Part shown: piece by piece, positions 16,967 through 25,800 of the stretch | How positions within the stretch are numbered: the first letter of the stretch is position 1 | Layout: the number at the start of each line of letters is the position of its first letter | DNA from: Haloferax massiliensis | GTDB taxonomy: Archaea; Halobacteriota; Halobacteria; Halobacteriales; Haloferacaceae | Assembly (NCBI RefSeq): GCF_001368915.1 | Contig: NZ_CSTE01000001.1 | Span: 447,364 to 511,363 of the forward strand | Direction: 5' to 3' | DNA length: 64,000 nucleotides | The notes under the pieces: model-generated | The model's input: only the letters and a program-made list of their open reading frames with translations | Told to the model about the DNA's origin: nothing | Database searches by the model: none | Program-made: the position numbers and the translations under genes

Positions 16967-18094
16967 ATGGAGACGCCAGACGAGACGACGGTCCGCGCGG
17001 TCGAGTCGTGCCGGGGGTCGCTTCCCGAGACCGTCGACGGCGGGCGGGTGCTGTTCGGGTTCGACGGCTACGTCGACCGCGTTCGGGAGTTCGTCTCCGA
17101 GCGGCAGTCGGCCGACGCCTACGAGCGGGTGCCGACCCTCGAAGCGTTCGCCGACCGCGTGAACGACTCGGTCGACGCCGAGAGCTCGCTCAGCTTCGAG
17201 TGGATTCAAGCCGGCGTCCGCACCGGCGGCCACGTGAGCCACCTCGCGCGCGCCTTCGACCGATTGGGGTTCGACCCCGGAGTCGTCGGCTGCCTCGGCG
17301 ACCCGGTCGAAGAGCCGTTCGCCGAGGAGTTCGGCCACCTCCCGCTGGAGACCCTCGGGTCGCCCGGCTACACCGACGCCGTCGAGTTCGGCGACGGGAA
17401 GCTGATGCTCACCGAAATCGGCGCGCTGATGACGCTCGACTGGGCCGGCATCGAGTCGCGGGTCGGCCTCGACCGGCTGGCCGAACTGGTCGACGGAGCC
17501 GAACTCGTCGGGATGGGCTACTGGTCGGAGATGCCCGAGCTACCGGACGTGGCCCGCGGCCTCCGCGAGGAGCTGTGGCCGACGCTCTCGGACCCGCCGG
17601 AGACGCTGCTTTTGGACCCCGGCGACCTCAGAAAACGGGAGCCGGCCGTGGTCGCCGCGGGCGTCGAGCAGGTGTCGGCGCTGGACGACGCGGTTCGCGT
17701 CGTCGTCTCGGCGAATCGCTACGAGACACGCTACCTCGCGCGGCTGGCGGGCGTCGAGAGCGACGACTTCGGTCGCGAGTCGCGGGCGGCGTTCGACCAC
17801 CTCGGCGTCAGCCGGTTCGCGGGCCACGGCGTCGACGCGGCGCACCTCGTCGACGACGGGGGGACCGCGACCGTCGGCGTCCCCCGGACGGACGACCCGG
17901 TGTTGACGACGAGCGCGGGCGACCACTTCAACGCGGGCCTCGCGCTCGCGCACGTCCTCGGCCTCGGCCGCGCGGAGTCGCTCGTCGCCGGCAACGCGGT
18001 CGCTGGACACTTCGTCAGAAACGGGTCGCCGCCGACGTACGACGAACTCCGGGCGTTCGCCTCGGCGTATCTCGATTACTTCGACTCGGATTAA
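16967..18094 (+). CDS. PfkB-family carbohydrate kinase-like protein
   Basis: A 375-residue protein of the ribokinase/PfkB superfamily. GGRVLFGFDGYVDRVREFV at the N-terminus, RTGGHVSHLARAFDRLGFDP (glycine-rich substrate lid) and VLTTSAGDHFNAGLALAHVL near the C-terminus are the family signatures; the last contains the catalytic Asp in the AGDHFNAG anion hole, where most members have GAGD. Mid-protein ELVGMGYWSEMPELPD and LLLDPGDLRKRE form the nucleotide-binding core. It probably phosphorylates a sugar or nucleoside in the cytoplasm, but the altered active-site loop makes substrate assignment unsafe. Confidence 0.82.
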   Translation: METPDETTVRAVESCRGSLPETVDGGRVLFGFDGYVDRVREFVSERQSADAYERVPTLEAFADRVNDSVDAESSLSFEWIQAGVRTGGHVSHLARAFDRLGFDPGVVGCLGDPVEEPFAEEFGHLPLETLGSPGYTDAVEFGDGKLMLTEIGALMTLDWAGIESRVGLDRLAELVDGAELVGMGYWSEMPELPDVARGLREELWPTLSDPPETLLLDPGDLRKREPAVVAAGVEQVSALDDAVRVVVSANRYETRYLARLAGVESDDFGRESRAAFDHLGVSRFAGHGVDAAHLVDDGGTATVGVPRTDDPVLTTSAGDHFNAGLALAHVLGLGRAESLVAGNAVAGHFVRNGSPPTYDELRAFASAYLDYFDSD

Positions 18095-18293
18095 ATACCG
18101 ATTGTCCACACAAGGGTCAGATATATTACTAGAATCGCCGTACCGATATGTGTCGGTAGCACCCCCACACGGGCGCACCGCCGGAGGGTCCGCGTGTCGC
18201 CTCCGTCCGGGCGCGGTACCGACCCCACCGTGGCATCCAGCGCCCGGGTGCCACCTCCCCACCACGGTCCCGTTCTGACGCACCGTCGGCTCT

Positions 18294-18977
18294 TCACTCG
18301 GACCGCGGGTCGCGTTCGAGGTCGTCTATCGCCGACCCGACGAGATGTCGGAGCGCTCTGCGAAGCCGCTGTGAGAGCGCCTGCTCGGTGATGCCCAACT
18401 GGCTCGCGATGTCGTCGAGGGCAGTCTCTTTCGGCGTCTCGAAGTAGCCCCGTTCGAAGGCGAGTCGAAGCGCGGTCAGTTGCTTCTCCGAGAGGGCGAT
18501 GTCCGGCGGGTGGCGCTCGTCGAGGCGGGCCGGTTCGACGCGGCGAACGTCGATGTCGATGTCGCGGGAGAGACAGGCGTCGTGGAACCGGGTGGTCAGT
18601 TCGTTCGACGGGAAGTACACCGAAAGCGACCAGCCGTAGCTCGTGCCGACCATCCGCCGGACGATGCCGTCGCACTCGTGAATCGCCGAGATGATGTCGC
18701 CGTCGCGGGTCGCCCACTCGCAGCGGTAGAGCCGACCCTCGGGGCCGTCGGAAATCGGTTCGAAGCGGTCGATGCTCGCGTGGTCGTCGAGCAGGCCGTC
18801 GAGCGCCTCGCGGTCGCTCCCGCGGGCGACGAAGTACGGGACCGGTTCGCCCGTCACCGGGATACCGCCGACGAGCGTGAGTTCGAACTCGGGGTCGTCG
18901 AGCGCCACGTCGGAGGACGGCCCGGCCAGCGGGTGTCCGAGTTCGACCTCGTACCCGCTTGCGTGGTCGTCGGTCAT
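18294..18977 (-). CDS. Bat-type helix-turn-helix regulator
   Basis: A 227-residue protein starting at ATG 18977. Residues 1-150 form the GAF/HTH-associated sensor-like domain common in haloarchaeal Bat relatives. The C-terminal 60 residues carry the HTH_10 domain: LSEKQLTALRLAFERGYFET, then ALDDIASQLGITEQALSQRL as the recognition helix region. Such proteins act as transcription regulators, often responding to a small ligand or redox state. The promoter region between it and the gene at 19199-20110 contains an AT-rich tttaaatgcc box near 19111. Target genes are unknown. Confidence 0.88.
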   Translation of the reverse strand: MTDDHASGYEVELGHPLAGPSSDVALDDPEFELTLVGGIPVTGEPVPYFVARGSDREALDGLLDDHASIDRFEPISDGPEGRLYRCEWATRDGDIISAIHECDGIVRRMVGTSYGWSLSVYFPSNELTTRFHDACLSRDIDIDVRRVEPARLDERHPPDIALSEKQLTALRLAFERGYFETPKETALDDIASQLGITEQALSQRLRRALRHLVGSAIDDLERDPRSE

Positions 18978-19198
18978 CGCGGCGGGAAGCCGACGGCTGC
19001 GTCGAAAACCCAACCGACGGCACGCGCTCGTATGTCGAGTCTCACAAACGGAGAAAATTACGGGCGAGCGAAGGATATTTTTTGCGGAGCCTCACCCTTT
19101 CATAGTAAAGGCATTTAAAAGTGAGCCCTCAAAATGGAGGGGAGTGTGGTCGCCCCCGGCGGGCGCTCTCGTGTCAGCCGAACATTATTTCTGCGGTA

Positions 19199-20110
19199 TC
19201 AGTCGAGTCGAATCGGGTCGGCGCTGGGACGAATCGCGACCGACACCTCGTCGCCGACGGCGAACTCGTGACCGGGGCAGACGACTTTGGTCCCGAAGCC
19301 GACGCGAGACGCGAATAGTGACAATCCGGTGACTCGAACGCCGTCGACGAGTACGTCGAAGTCGGTCCACGGAACGTCGCGGCCGGCGGTCCGGCCGACC
19401 AGCTCGCCGAGGAGCGACAGCGACTGCCCGCTTTCGACGGGCGAGAGCGTGCCCCCGAACCCGTAGTGAGCGAGGCCGCCGTCGAGGACGACGCCCTCGT
19501 CGCTGGCGAGGCCGACGAACTCGTCGGGTCCGACCCCCGCGTCGGCGCGGGCCGGGGCGTCGAGGACGACGAACGTCTCGGCCGTCTCGACGACGGTTCC
19601 CGTCCCGTCCCAGTCGAGCGGCGAGACGGTCACGTCGGGCGAGACCGGGAGCGACCCGCGGGCGCGGTGGTGGTTCGCGTCGGCGGCCCGGAAGCCGAGG
19701 TGGACGTGGTTCGAGACCCACGGGGCGAAGAACCCCGAGCGGACGAGTCGTCCCAGCGAGTCGCCGACCGCGACCTCGTCGCCCGCGTCGACGCCGGGGT
19801 CGACGTGGAGGATGCGCGCGACCAGTCCGTCGCGGGGGTCGTCGTCGGGGTCGCCGAGCCAGTCCAGCCCGGACGCCTCGGCGTCCACGTCCACGAGCAC
19901 GAGGTACTCGTCGTCGTGGGCGTAGGGCTTGTCGGGCGCGCGGACGGTCCGCGTCTCGCGGACGACGCCCCCGACGGGCGAGCGGGCCACCGGGTCGTCG
20001 TCGGCGACGTAGAGGTCGATTGCGCAGCCGCCGTCGTGGGCGGGGTACGGCGAGTTGTAGAGCGAGAAGCGCTCGAAGCGCGAGAGCGTCGACCGCGGCA
20101 GTCGCAGCAT
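19199..20110 (-). CDS. M23-like (duplicated hybrid motif) protein
   Basis: A 303-residue protein beginning MLRLPRSTLSRFERFSLYNS at ATG 20110. PAHDGGCAIDLYVADDD resembles the first metal-binding strand of M23 peptidases, and WVSNHVHLGFRAADANHH resembles the HxH strand. The beta-rich middle (ILHVDPGVDAGDEVAVGDSLG) also fits the duplicated hybrid motif fold of that family. The C-terminal third is a separate beta-rich domain (TKVVCPGHEFAVGDEVSVAI). There is no signal peptide, so a wall-lytic role is not indicated; archaea have no peptidoglycan. It is divergent from the lipoate-ligase-like gene. Confidence 0.72.
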   Translation of the reverse strand: MLRLPRSTLSRFERFSLYNSPYPAHDGGCAIDLYVADDDPVARSPVGGVVRETRTVRAPDKPYAHDDEYLVLVDVDAEASGLDWLGDPDDDPRDGLVARILHVDPGVDAGDEVAVGDSLGRLVRSGFFAPWVSNHVHLGFRAADANHHRARGSLPVSPDVTVSPLDWDGTGTVVETAETFVVLDAPARADAGVGPDEFVGLASDEGVVLDGGLAHYGFGGTLSPVESGQSLSLLGELVGRTAGRDVPWTDFDVLVDGVRVTGLSLFASRVGFGTKVVCPGHEFAVGDEVSVAIRPSADPIRLD

Positions 20111-20164
20111 GGTCGTCGGGACGTGACGGGTGCGCTTAGGTACGTCGGGGTGTTCCTCTCGGGT

Positions 20165-20851
20165 ATGCGCGTCATCCGCGGCCGCGGGCCCGACCGGGAG
20201 GCGGACCGGGCGGTCACCGCGGCCATGCTCCGCGAGGCGGGCGAGGCGGGCGAACCGGCGTTCCGCGCGTGGACGCCGCACCGACAGCTCGCGTTCGGCA
20301 GGCGCGACACCCGCGCCCCGCGGTACGACGAGGCCGCCGCCGCCGCCGAGGAACGCGGCTTCCCCGCCGTCGAGCGTTCCGTCGGCGGCCGGGCCGTAGC
20401 CTACACGGGAACCACCGTCGCGTTCGCCCACGCGCTCCCGCTCGACGACGCCCGGAGCGGTCTCGACGCGCGGTACGAGGCCGGAACGACCGCCGTCGTC
20501 CGCGCCCTGCGGAGCCTCGGCGTCCCCGCGCGGCGGGGCGAGCCCTCGCAGTCGTACTGCCCCGGCGACCACTCGGTCCAAGCGGGCGGGAAGCTCTGCG
20601 GCCTCGCCCAGCGGGTCCGAAAGGAGAGCGCGCTCGTCTCCGGCGTGGTCGTCGTCGCCGACCGCGACGAGATAGCCGACGTGCTCGCGCCCGTCTACGA
20701 GGCCATCGACGTTCCCTTCGACCCGAACTCGGTCGGCAGCGTCGCCGACGCCGGCGGTCCGGGAAGCCCGGACGCGGTCTGCGACGCCCTCGAAACCGTC
20801 TTCGTCGGCGACGCGGAGACGCGAGTCGAGGACGCGGCCGACCTCGCGTGA
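20165..20851 (+). CDS. Lipoate-protein ligase A family protein
   Basis: A 228-residue protein of the biotin/lipoate ligase fold, starting at ATG 20165. The typical glycine-rich and catalytic regions are present: AFRAWTPHRQLAFGRRDTRA (substrate-entry strand with the RRD motif), AERGFPAVERSVGGRAVAYT (the family RxxGGxAVxH-like loop) and SVQAGGKLCGLAQRVRK with the invariant Lys. It would attach lipoate or octanoate to 2-oxoacid dehydrogenase or glycine cleavage proteins. Length is shorter than bacterial LplA because the C-terminal accessory domain is absent, as usual in archaea. It shares a 54-base divergent promoter region with the M23-like gene. Confidence 0.88.
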   Translation: MRVIRGRGPDREADRAVTAAMLREAGEAGEPAFRAWTPHRQLAFGRRDTRAPRYDEAAAAAEERGFPAVERSVGGRAVAYTGTTVAFAHALPLDDARSGLDARYEAGTTAVVRALRSLGVPARRGEPSQSYCPGDHSVQAGGKLCGLAQRVRKESALVSGVVVVADRDEIADVLAPVYEAIDVPFDPNSVGSVADAGGPGSPDAVCDALETVFVGDAETRVEDAADLA

Positions 20852-20971
20852 GCGACTCGGGACGGGGCCGACAGCCGGGCGATGCGGCCGGCCGCGACCG
20901 CTCCGCGAACCACCGGAGCCATCACTACCCGAACCGCCGGACTTAGCACCCGGCGCGTCGCACCCCCTCGT

Positions 20972-22261
20972 ATGCGAATCGAGAACGCGACGCTGGCCGA
21001 CGGCCGCGCCGTCGACGTCCGCGTCGAGGACGGGACCGTCGAGGCGGTCGGCGACCTCGACCCCGTCGCCGACGAGGAGACCGTCGACGCCGAAGGGAAC
21101 CTGCTTCTGCCGGGCGCTATCGACGTGCACGTCCACTTCCGCGAACCGGGCTTCGAGCACAAAGAGACGTGGGAGACGGGCGCGAAAAGCGCCGCCGCGG
21201 GGGGCGTGACGACCGTCGCCGACCAGCCGAACACCGACCCGACGACGACCGACGGCGCGGGCTTCGACGCGAAGGCAGAACGCGCCGCGAACGCCTGTAT
21301 CGACTACGGCATCAACGGCGGCGTCACCGCCGACTGCGACCCCGACAGCCTGTTCGACCGGCCGCTTTTCGCCCTCGGCGAGGTGTTCCTCGCCGACTCG
21401 ACCGGCGACATGGGCATCGAGGCCGACCTGTTTGCCGAGGCCGCGGAACGCGCCGGCGAGGCGGGCGTTCCCGTCACGGTCCACGCCGAGGACGCCGACC
21501 TGTTCGACGAGTCCGCAATCGAGGGCGACCTCGGCGGGGTCGGCCGCGACGCCGACGCCGACGCGTGGAGCGCCTACCGGACCGCCGAGGCCGAGGCGGT
21601 CGCCGTCGAGCGCGCCGTCCGCGTCGGCGGCGAGACCGGCGCGCAGATTCACATCGCCCACACGAGCACGCCCGAGGGCGTCGACGCCGCCCGCGACGGC
21701 GGCGCGACCTGCGAGGCGACGCCGCACCACCTGTTTCTGTCCCGCGACGACCTCGCCGAACTGGGAACCTACGGCCGGATGAACCCGCCGCTGCGCTCCG
21801 CGGAGCGCCGCGAGGCCATGTTCGAGCGCCTCGCCGACGGCCGCATCGACGTGGTCGCCACGGACCACGCGCCGCACACGCGCGAGGAGAAAGAACAGTC
21901 GCTTCTCGACGCCCCGAGCGGCGTCCCCGGCGTCGAGACGATGGTTCCCCTGCTTCTCGGCGCGGTCGTCGCCGGCGACCTCACCGCCGAGCGCGTCCGC
22001 GACGTGGTCGCCGCGAACCCCGCCGACGTGTTCGACCTGCCGCGCAAGGGCCGAATCGAGGCGGGCGCTGACGCCGACCTCGCGCTCTACGACCTCGACG
22101 CCGCCCGCGAGATTCGCGGCGCGGACCTCCACTCGAACTGTGACTGGACCCCGTTCGAGGGCCACACCGGCGTCTTCCCCGAGTGGACGATGCTCCGCGG
22201 CGAGTTCGTCTGGGACGGCGAGGGCTTCGGCGCGGTCGCCGGCGAGAACGTCCGCGACTGA
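20972..22261 (+). CDS. pyrC: Dihydroorotase
   Basis: A 429-residue zinc enzyme that cyclises carbamoyl-aspartate to dihydroorotate in pyrimidine synthesis. ATG 20972 gives the N-terminus MRIENATLADGRAVDVRVED, typical of the amidohydrolase beta-sandwich. The metal motif DVHVHFREPGFEHKE is at residues 51-65; VTVHAEDADLF, IHIAHTSTPEGVDAARDGG and TPHHLFLSRDDL carry further metal ligands, and DVVATDHAPHTREEK the catalytic Asp. This is the class I (long) form. It follows the lipoate ligase-like gene by 120 bases on the same strand. Confidence 0.95.
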   Translation: MRIENATLADGRAVDVRVEDGTVEAVGDLDPVADEETVDAEGNLLLPGAIDVHVHFREPGFEHKETWETGAKSAAAGGVTTVADQPNTDPTTTDGAGFDAKAERAANACIDYGINGGVTADCDPDSLFDRPLFALGEVFLADSTGDMGIEADLFAEAAERAGEAGVPVTVHAEDADLFDESAIEGDLGGVGRDADADAWSAYRTAEAEAVAVERAVRVGGETGAQIHIAHTSTPEGVDAARDGGATCEATPHHLFLSRDDLAELGTYGRMNPPLRSAERREAMFERLADGRIDVVATDHAPHTREEKEQSLLDAPSGVPGVETMVPLLLGAVVAGDLTAERVRDVVAANPADVFDLPRKGRIEAGADADLALYDLDAAREIRGADLHSNCDWTPFEGHTGVFPEWTMLRGEFVWDGEGFGAVAGENVRD

Positions 22262-22303
22262 CCGGAGGCGGGAACCGGCACGGGTCCGAACCAGTCCGAA
22301 TCG

Positions 22304-22756
22304 TCAGAACCGCGCGGCCGCGACCTGTGCGCCCTTCCAGCCGACGCCGACGAGCACCGCGAGCGGCGCGGTCAGGACGACGAGCGAGACGGCCGACCCG
22401 GCGAGGCCGCCGAGGCCGCCGAGCGCGGACGACAGGATGACGGTCCCGAGGAAGCCGCCCACGGCGAGCGCCGGCGCGACCAGCGCGTAGGCGAACAGCC
22501 AGCGCTGTCTGCGAGTGAAGTGGACGCCGTATCCCGGTCCGGGCGGGATGAGCAGGCCGCCCGCGAGGAGGACGAAGCCGACGAGCCCGAACACGAGGAG
22601 GAAAAAGCCCGCGAGCCCGTGGGCGAAGCCGTCGCTGCCGGGCGGGGGCGGGGGCATCGTGACGGCGGTCCACCAGACGACCGCGAGGAGGGCGACCCCG
22701 GCCCCGGCGACGGGGAGTTGGAGCGAACCGAGGACCGCGCGGAGCGACCATCGCAT
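22304..22756 (-). CDS. Four-helix membrane protein, unknown function
   Basis: A 150-residue protein (ATG 22756) with four predicted membrane helices: about 13-30 (LPVAGAGVALLAVVWWTAV), 45-68 (LAGFFLLVFGLVGFVLLAGG), 85-110 and 115-140. A short polar loop (PPPPPGSDGF) lies between the first two, and the C-terminus GWKGAQVAAARF is basic. Similar small membrane proteins occur across haloarchaea; no domain assigned. It is convergent with pyrC, ending 42 bases from it. Confidence 0.78.
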   Translation of the reverse strand: MRWSLRAVLGSLQLPVAGAGVALLAVVWWTAVTMPPPPPGSDGFAHGLAGFFLLVFGLVGFVLLAGGLLIPPGPGYGVHFTRRQRWLFAYALVAPALAVGGFLGTVILSSALGGLGGLAGSAVSLVVLTAPLAVLVGVGWKGAQVAAARF

Positions 22757-22883
22757 CGGGCCGACTGTCGGCCGGTGGACAGATAGCTGTACCGCAATCG
22801 CCGCCCGGGCGTCGGCTGAGTGGCGGGCGTATCCGATGCAAGCGAATCCTTTTCCCGTCCGACACCCCGAAGGAGTGACACGC

Positions 22884-23405
22884 ATGACCGACGAGCAGAC
22901 GCCGCCGCGAGGCCGCGGCCCGAACGCGGACGAACCGCACGCACTCACGGGACTGCTGTCGTTCTGGGAGACGGTCGTGGAGGACGCCGAGGCGACCGCG
23001 GCCGAGTACGAAGACGAGGGCTGGGAGACGCTCGTGCTCCACCCCGGCGACGTGACGGTGCTGCCGCCGGCGAACCTACCCGACGCGACGGAGCGCGTCG
23101 GCTTCGACGTGCTCGTCCCCGGCAGCGAGTTCGACGCGCTGTCGTCGTGGGTCGAGTCGGCCGCGTTCGACCGCTACGACGTCTACCGCGCCCGCGAGGA
23201 CGACACCGTGTTCGCCGTCTCGGTCGTCCAGGACGCCGCGGCGTCGAAGGCCGTCGTCGTCCCGCTGTACTACGGGCTCGACGAGGTGGACGCGATGGAG
23301 ACGAAAGCGCGAGAACGGGGCGAACTCCGGCTCTACGTCCGGCCGGTCGAGGCCGACCGACGGGTCGAGTTAGTTCAGTCCGAGCCGGAGCCGCTTTTCC
23401 CCTGA
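22884..23405 (+). CDS. Conserved haloarchaeal protein (DUF7529-like)
   Basis: A 173-residue soluble acidic protein. ATG 22884 is preceded by a Shine-Dalgarno-like aaggagtgac, unusually good for this genome. Visible blocks are ALTGLLSFWETVVEDAEATA, YEDEGWETLVLHPGDVTVLP and RVGFDVLVPGSEFDALSSWV, followed by VFAVSVVQDAAASKAVVVPL. It looks like an alpha/beta domain conserved only in haloarchaea (I recall DUF7529 but cannot verify). No signal peptide or metal motif is visible. It faces the next gene tail to tail. Confidence 0.75.
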   Translation: MTDEQTPPRGRGPNADEPHALTGLLSFWETVVEDAEATAAEYEDEGWETLVLHPGDVTVLPPANLPDATERVGFDVLVPGSEFDALSSWVESAAFDRYDVYRAREDDTVFAVSVVQDAAASKAVVVPLYYGLDEVDAMETKARERGELRLYVRPVEADRRVELVQSEPEPLFP

Positions 23406-23453
23406 CTCCGCGTCAGCGCGGAGTCGGCTCTGAACCGACCCCGCCGCGGGGCG

Positions 23454-24164
23454 TCACTCCTCGTCCGACAGCTCTTCTTGCCGCAGTTCTGTGCTCGCCT
23501 CGCGCACCTCGCGCATGACGCTCGAAATGCGCTCTTCGGCTTCGAGTTCCTCTTCGACCGAGAGGTCCACGCCCTCGACTTCGAGCAGGAACTTGGCGAT
23601 CTCCGTCACCTCGTACATCATCTCGTCGAGTTCCTCGGCCGTGAAGAAGCCCGACATCGCGCCGTAGAGGAACGTCGCGCCCGACTTCCGGACCTTGTCG
23701 CGGAACGCAGAACGGGCCTGGTTGACCGCCTGCGGGGTGTAGGTGTCGGTCATGAAGGGGACGAGTTCGGGGAGGTTGTTCCCGATTTTCGTCATCTCGA
23801 CGCCCGTCTCGGTTCGGAAGTCGGCGCAGAGCCGCGCGATTGCCCACTCGCGGGCCGTCACGTAGGTCCGCTGGCGGAGGAAGTCGTTGACGCGGTCGTA
23901 CTGCGCGCCGTCGACCTTCTTGAACCGGGCGTACTTCTGGACGTCCTCGGGGACCGCGTCCTCGGCGTCCTCGGCGTCTGGGCCGGAATCGTCTCCGGCC
24001 ACGTCCGTCGATTCCGCGGCCGCCTCCGAAGTCTCGGGCTCCGCGTCTGCCGGCTCCGTGTCTGCCGCGGCGTCGTCCGCCTCCGCTCGCGCGTCCGCGT
24101 CGGGGCGAGCCGTCTCCTCGGCGTCGCTCGCGCCCGTCTCGAACTGGTCGGACTCGTCTGTCAT
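23454..24164 (-). CDS. Conserved haloarchaeal protein with acidic N-terminal tail (DUF5806-like)
   Basis: A 236-residue protein. Residues 1-75 are a disordered Asp/Glu/Ala tail. Residues 76-235 form a conserved helical domain: VQKYARFKKVDGAQYDRVND, FLRQRTYVTAREWAIARLCA, TETGVEMTKIGNNLPELVPF and SGATFLYGAMSGFFTAEELD, ending in a charged coiled coil (LEVEGVDLSVEEELEAEERI). I associate this with DUF5806, a haloarchaeal family of unknown function. The domain lacks enzyme-like motifs, and the long helices suggest a nucleic-acid or protein-binding role, unproven. Confidence 0.78.
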   Translation of the reverse strand: MTDESDQFETGASDAEETARPDADARAEADDAAADTEPADAEPETSEAAAESTDVAGDDSGPDAEDAEDAVPEDVQKYARFKKVDGAQYDRVNDFLRQRTYVTAREWAIARLCADFRTETGVEMTKIGNNLPELVPFMTDTYTPQAVNQARSAFRDKVRKSGATFLYGAMSGFFTAEELDEMMYEVTEIAKFLLEVEGVDLSVEEELEAEERISSVMREVREASTELRQEELSDEE

Positions 24165-24283
24165 ACCGCGGGCTACCGCGGCACGGCCGAAAAGGGTTCC
24201 GCGACGTTCGGTCCCCGCCGACGGGGGTGGGGCCTTCCGTTTCCGGGTAAGGGTTTTCTATCGCGCCCGCGAGATTGGGAATC

Positions 24284-24652
24284 ATGAAGGTACTGCTCGG
24301 AATCGGTGGCAGCGACGATTCCATCCGGGCGCTCGAAACGACGGTCGAACGGACGGCCGAGGTCGGCGACGATCTCACGGTCGCTATCGTGGAGAACCCG
24401 TCGGTCGAGCGCTCGCGCGAGGACATCGAAACGCGCGTGACGGAACTGCTCGGCGAGCGCGGCGTCGACGCGACCGTCCGCCGACTCGACGGCGACCCGG
24501 GGAGCGCGCTCGTCGACCTCGCCGAGAACGAGGGGTTCGACCAGTTGGTGCTCGGCGGCGGCGAGACGAGTCCGATGGGGAAGATACAGATCGGCAACAT
24601 CGCGGAGTTCGTCCTCTTGAACTCCCACGTGACCGTCACTCTGGTACGATGA
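24284..24652 (+). CDS. Universal stress protein (UspA fold)
   Basis: A 122-residue small UspA domain starting at ATG 24284, chosen over 24275 because MKVLLGIGGSDDSIRALETT fits the family N-terminus. The fold ends in FDQLVLGGGETSPMGKIQIG and NIAEFVLLNSHVTVTLV, the degenerate ATP-loop region. The usual G-2x-G-9x-G-S motif is altered, so ATP binding is doubtful. It overlaps the following acetyltransferase by four bases (ATGA), implying translational coupling. Confidence 0.88.
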   Translation: MKVLLGIGGSDDSIRALETTVERTAEVGDDLTVAIVENPSVERSREDIETRVTELLGERGVDATVRRLDGDPGSALVDLAENEGFDQLVLGGGETSPMGKIQIGNIAEFVLLNSHVTVTLVR

Positions 24653-25203
24653 GCGACCGAACGTTCTCAGACGCCGTCGCCGACCCCTACGACGCGCCGC
24701 CGCTGTCGTTCACCGACAGGGAAGACCGCACCATCGAGGTGCGCGCGCACGACGGCTCCGACGAGGAACTGGAAGCGCTCGTCGAGATGTACGACGCGTT
24801 CGACCCCTCGGACCGCGCGCAGGGCATCCCGCCGGGCCGCGAGGACCGCATCCGCGACTGGCTGGAGAACATCCTCGACGAGGACTGCCTGAACGTCATC
24901 GCGTGGGACGGCGACGAGGTGGCCGGTCACGCGACGCTCGTCCCCGACGGCGACGCCTACGAACTCGCCATCTTCGTCCACCAGACCTACCAGCGCGCCG
25001 GCATCGGCACGCGGCTCATCAAGGCGCTGCTCGGCTACGGCCGGGTGTCCGGCGTCGAGAAGGTGTGGCTCACGGTCGAGCGGTGGAACCGCGCGGCGGT
25101 CGGCCTCTACCAGACCGTCGGCTTCGAGACGAGCGACGCCGAGAGCTTCGAACTGGAGATGACCATCCGGCTCGCCGAACCGCCGGACCAGGAGGGCGGT
25201 TGA
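24649..25203 (+). CDS. GNAT-family N-acetyltransferase
   Basis: A 184-residue protein overlapping the upstream usp gene by ATGA. The acetyl-CoA binding motif VHQTYQRAGIGTRLIKALLG (motif A, Q-x-x-G-I-G) at about residues 106-125 and the following VSGVEKVWLTVERWNRAAVG plus LYQTVGF are canonical GNAT elements. The N-terminal 60 residues (DREDRTIEVRAHDGSDEELE) form the acceptor region. The acceptor could be a protein, polyamine or small molecule. Coupling to a stress protein suggests a shared regulatory setting. Confidence 0.9.
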   Translation: MSDRTFSDAVADPYDAPPLSFTDREDRTIEVRAHDGSDEELEALVEMYDAFDPSDRAQGIPPGREDRIRDWLENILDEDCLNVIAWDGDEVAGHATLVPDGDAYELAIFVHQTYQRAGIGTRLIKALLGYGRVSGVEKVWLTVERWNRAAVGLYQTVGFETSDAESFELEMTIRLAEPPDQEGG

Positions 25204-25243
25204 GGGCGGCGGCGGGCCGCGACGGCGACCGACGAACCGCGAT

Positions 25244-25699
25244 TCAGACCGAGAGCACGGGCTGGCTGGCGTACAGGAGGACGTACTCGGCGGCCTTGGC
25301 GAGCACTTCTCCGGGGTCGCCCGAGACCGGCTCTCGGGGGACGACGATGAAGTCCGCGTCGAGTTCTTCTGCGGTGTCGAGGACGACGCTCCCGGGGTGG
25401 CGGAGCTTGCTCGTCCGCGAGAAGCCGTAGGCGACCGAGGTGGTGACGGGAACGTCGGCGGTCTCGGCGAGGGACGACACCGTGTCGGTGACGGCCTTGC
25501 TGTCCTCGGCGACGGCGTCCTCGTCGACGACGCCCTGCTCTATGGCGCGGACGACGTCCTCGCCGAGGACGTGGACGGCGTGGACCGCGGCGTCGTACTC
25601 GGCCGCGACGGCGGCGGCGTACTCCGCCGCGCGCGTCGCCTCCTCGCTTTGGTCGACCGGCACGAGGACGAGGTCGATAGAGAGCGGGCGCGGTGACAT
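25244..25699 (-). CDS. Universal stress protein (UspA fold)
   Basis: A 151-residue UspA protein starting at ATG 25699 (MSPRPLSIDLVLVPVDQSEE). The fold has the expected first strand and helix (EATRAAEYAAAVAAEYDAAV), then VHVLGEDVVRAIEQGVVD. The final part, ADFIVVPREPVSGDPGEVLA, lacks the full ATP-binding loop. It is divergent from the third usp gene at 25801 with about 100 bases between, so they may share a regulatory region. Confidence 0.87.
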   Translation of the reverse strand: MSPRPLSIDLVLVPVDQSEEATRAAEYAAAVAAEYDAAVHAVHVLGEDVVRAIEQGVVDEDAVAEDSKAVTDTVSSLAETADVPVTTSVAYGFSRTSKLRHPGSVVLDTAEELDADFIVVPREPVSGDPGEVLAKAAEYVLLYASQPVLSV

Positions 25700-25800
25700 G
25701 TCCCCACCTGCGTCGGGGGACGACAAAAAACTCACCCCACGGTCCCGGCGGCCGGCCGCCCCAGACTGGTTTTATGCCGCCGCGCCGTGAACCCGGAGGC

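Noticed and set aside
18095-18293. Possible small RNA after the TATA-like gatatattac at about 18119
   Set aside because: The region lies between two convergent gene ends; no conserved structure or known RNA motif could be recognised by eye.
19199-22165. A 988-residue minus-strand open frame across the lipoate-ligase and dihydroorotase genes
   Set aside because: Only its last 303 residues (from ATG 20110) look like a protein; the rest is antisense to two well-recognised genes and arises from GC-rich codon bias.
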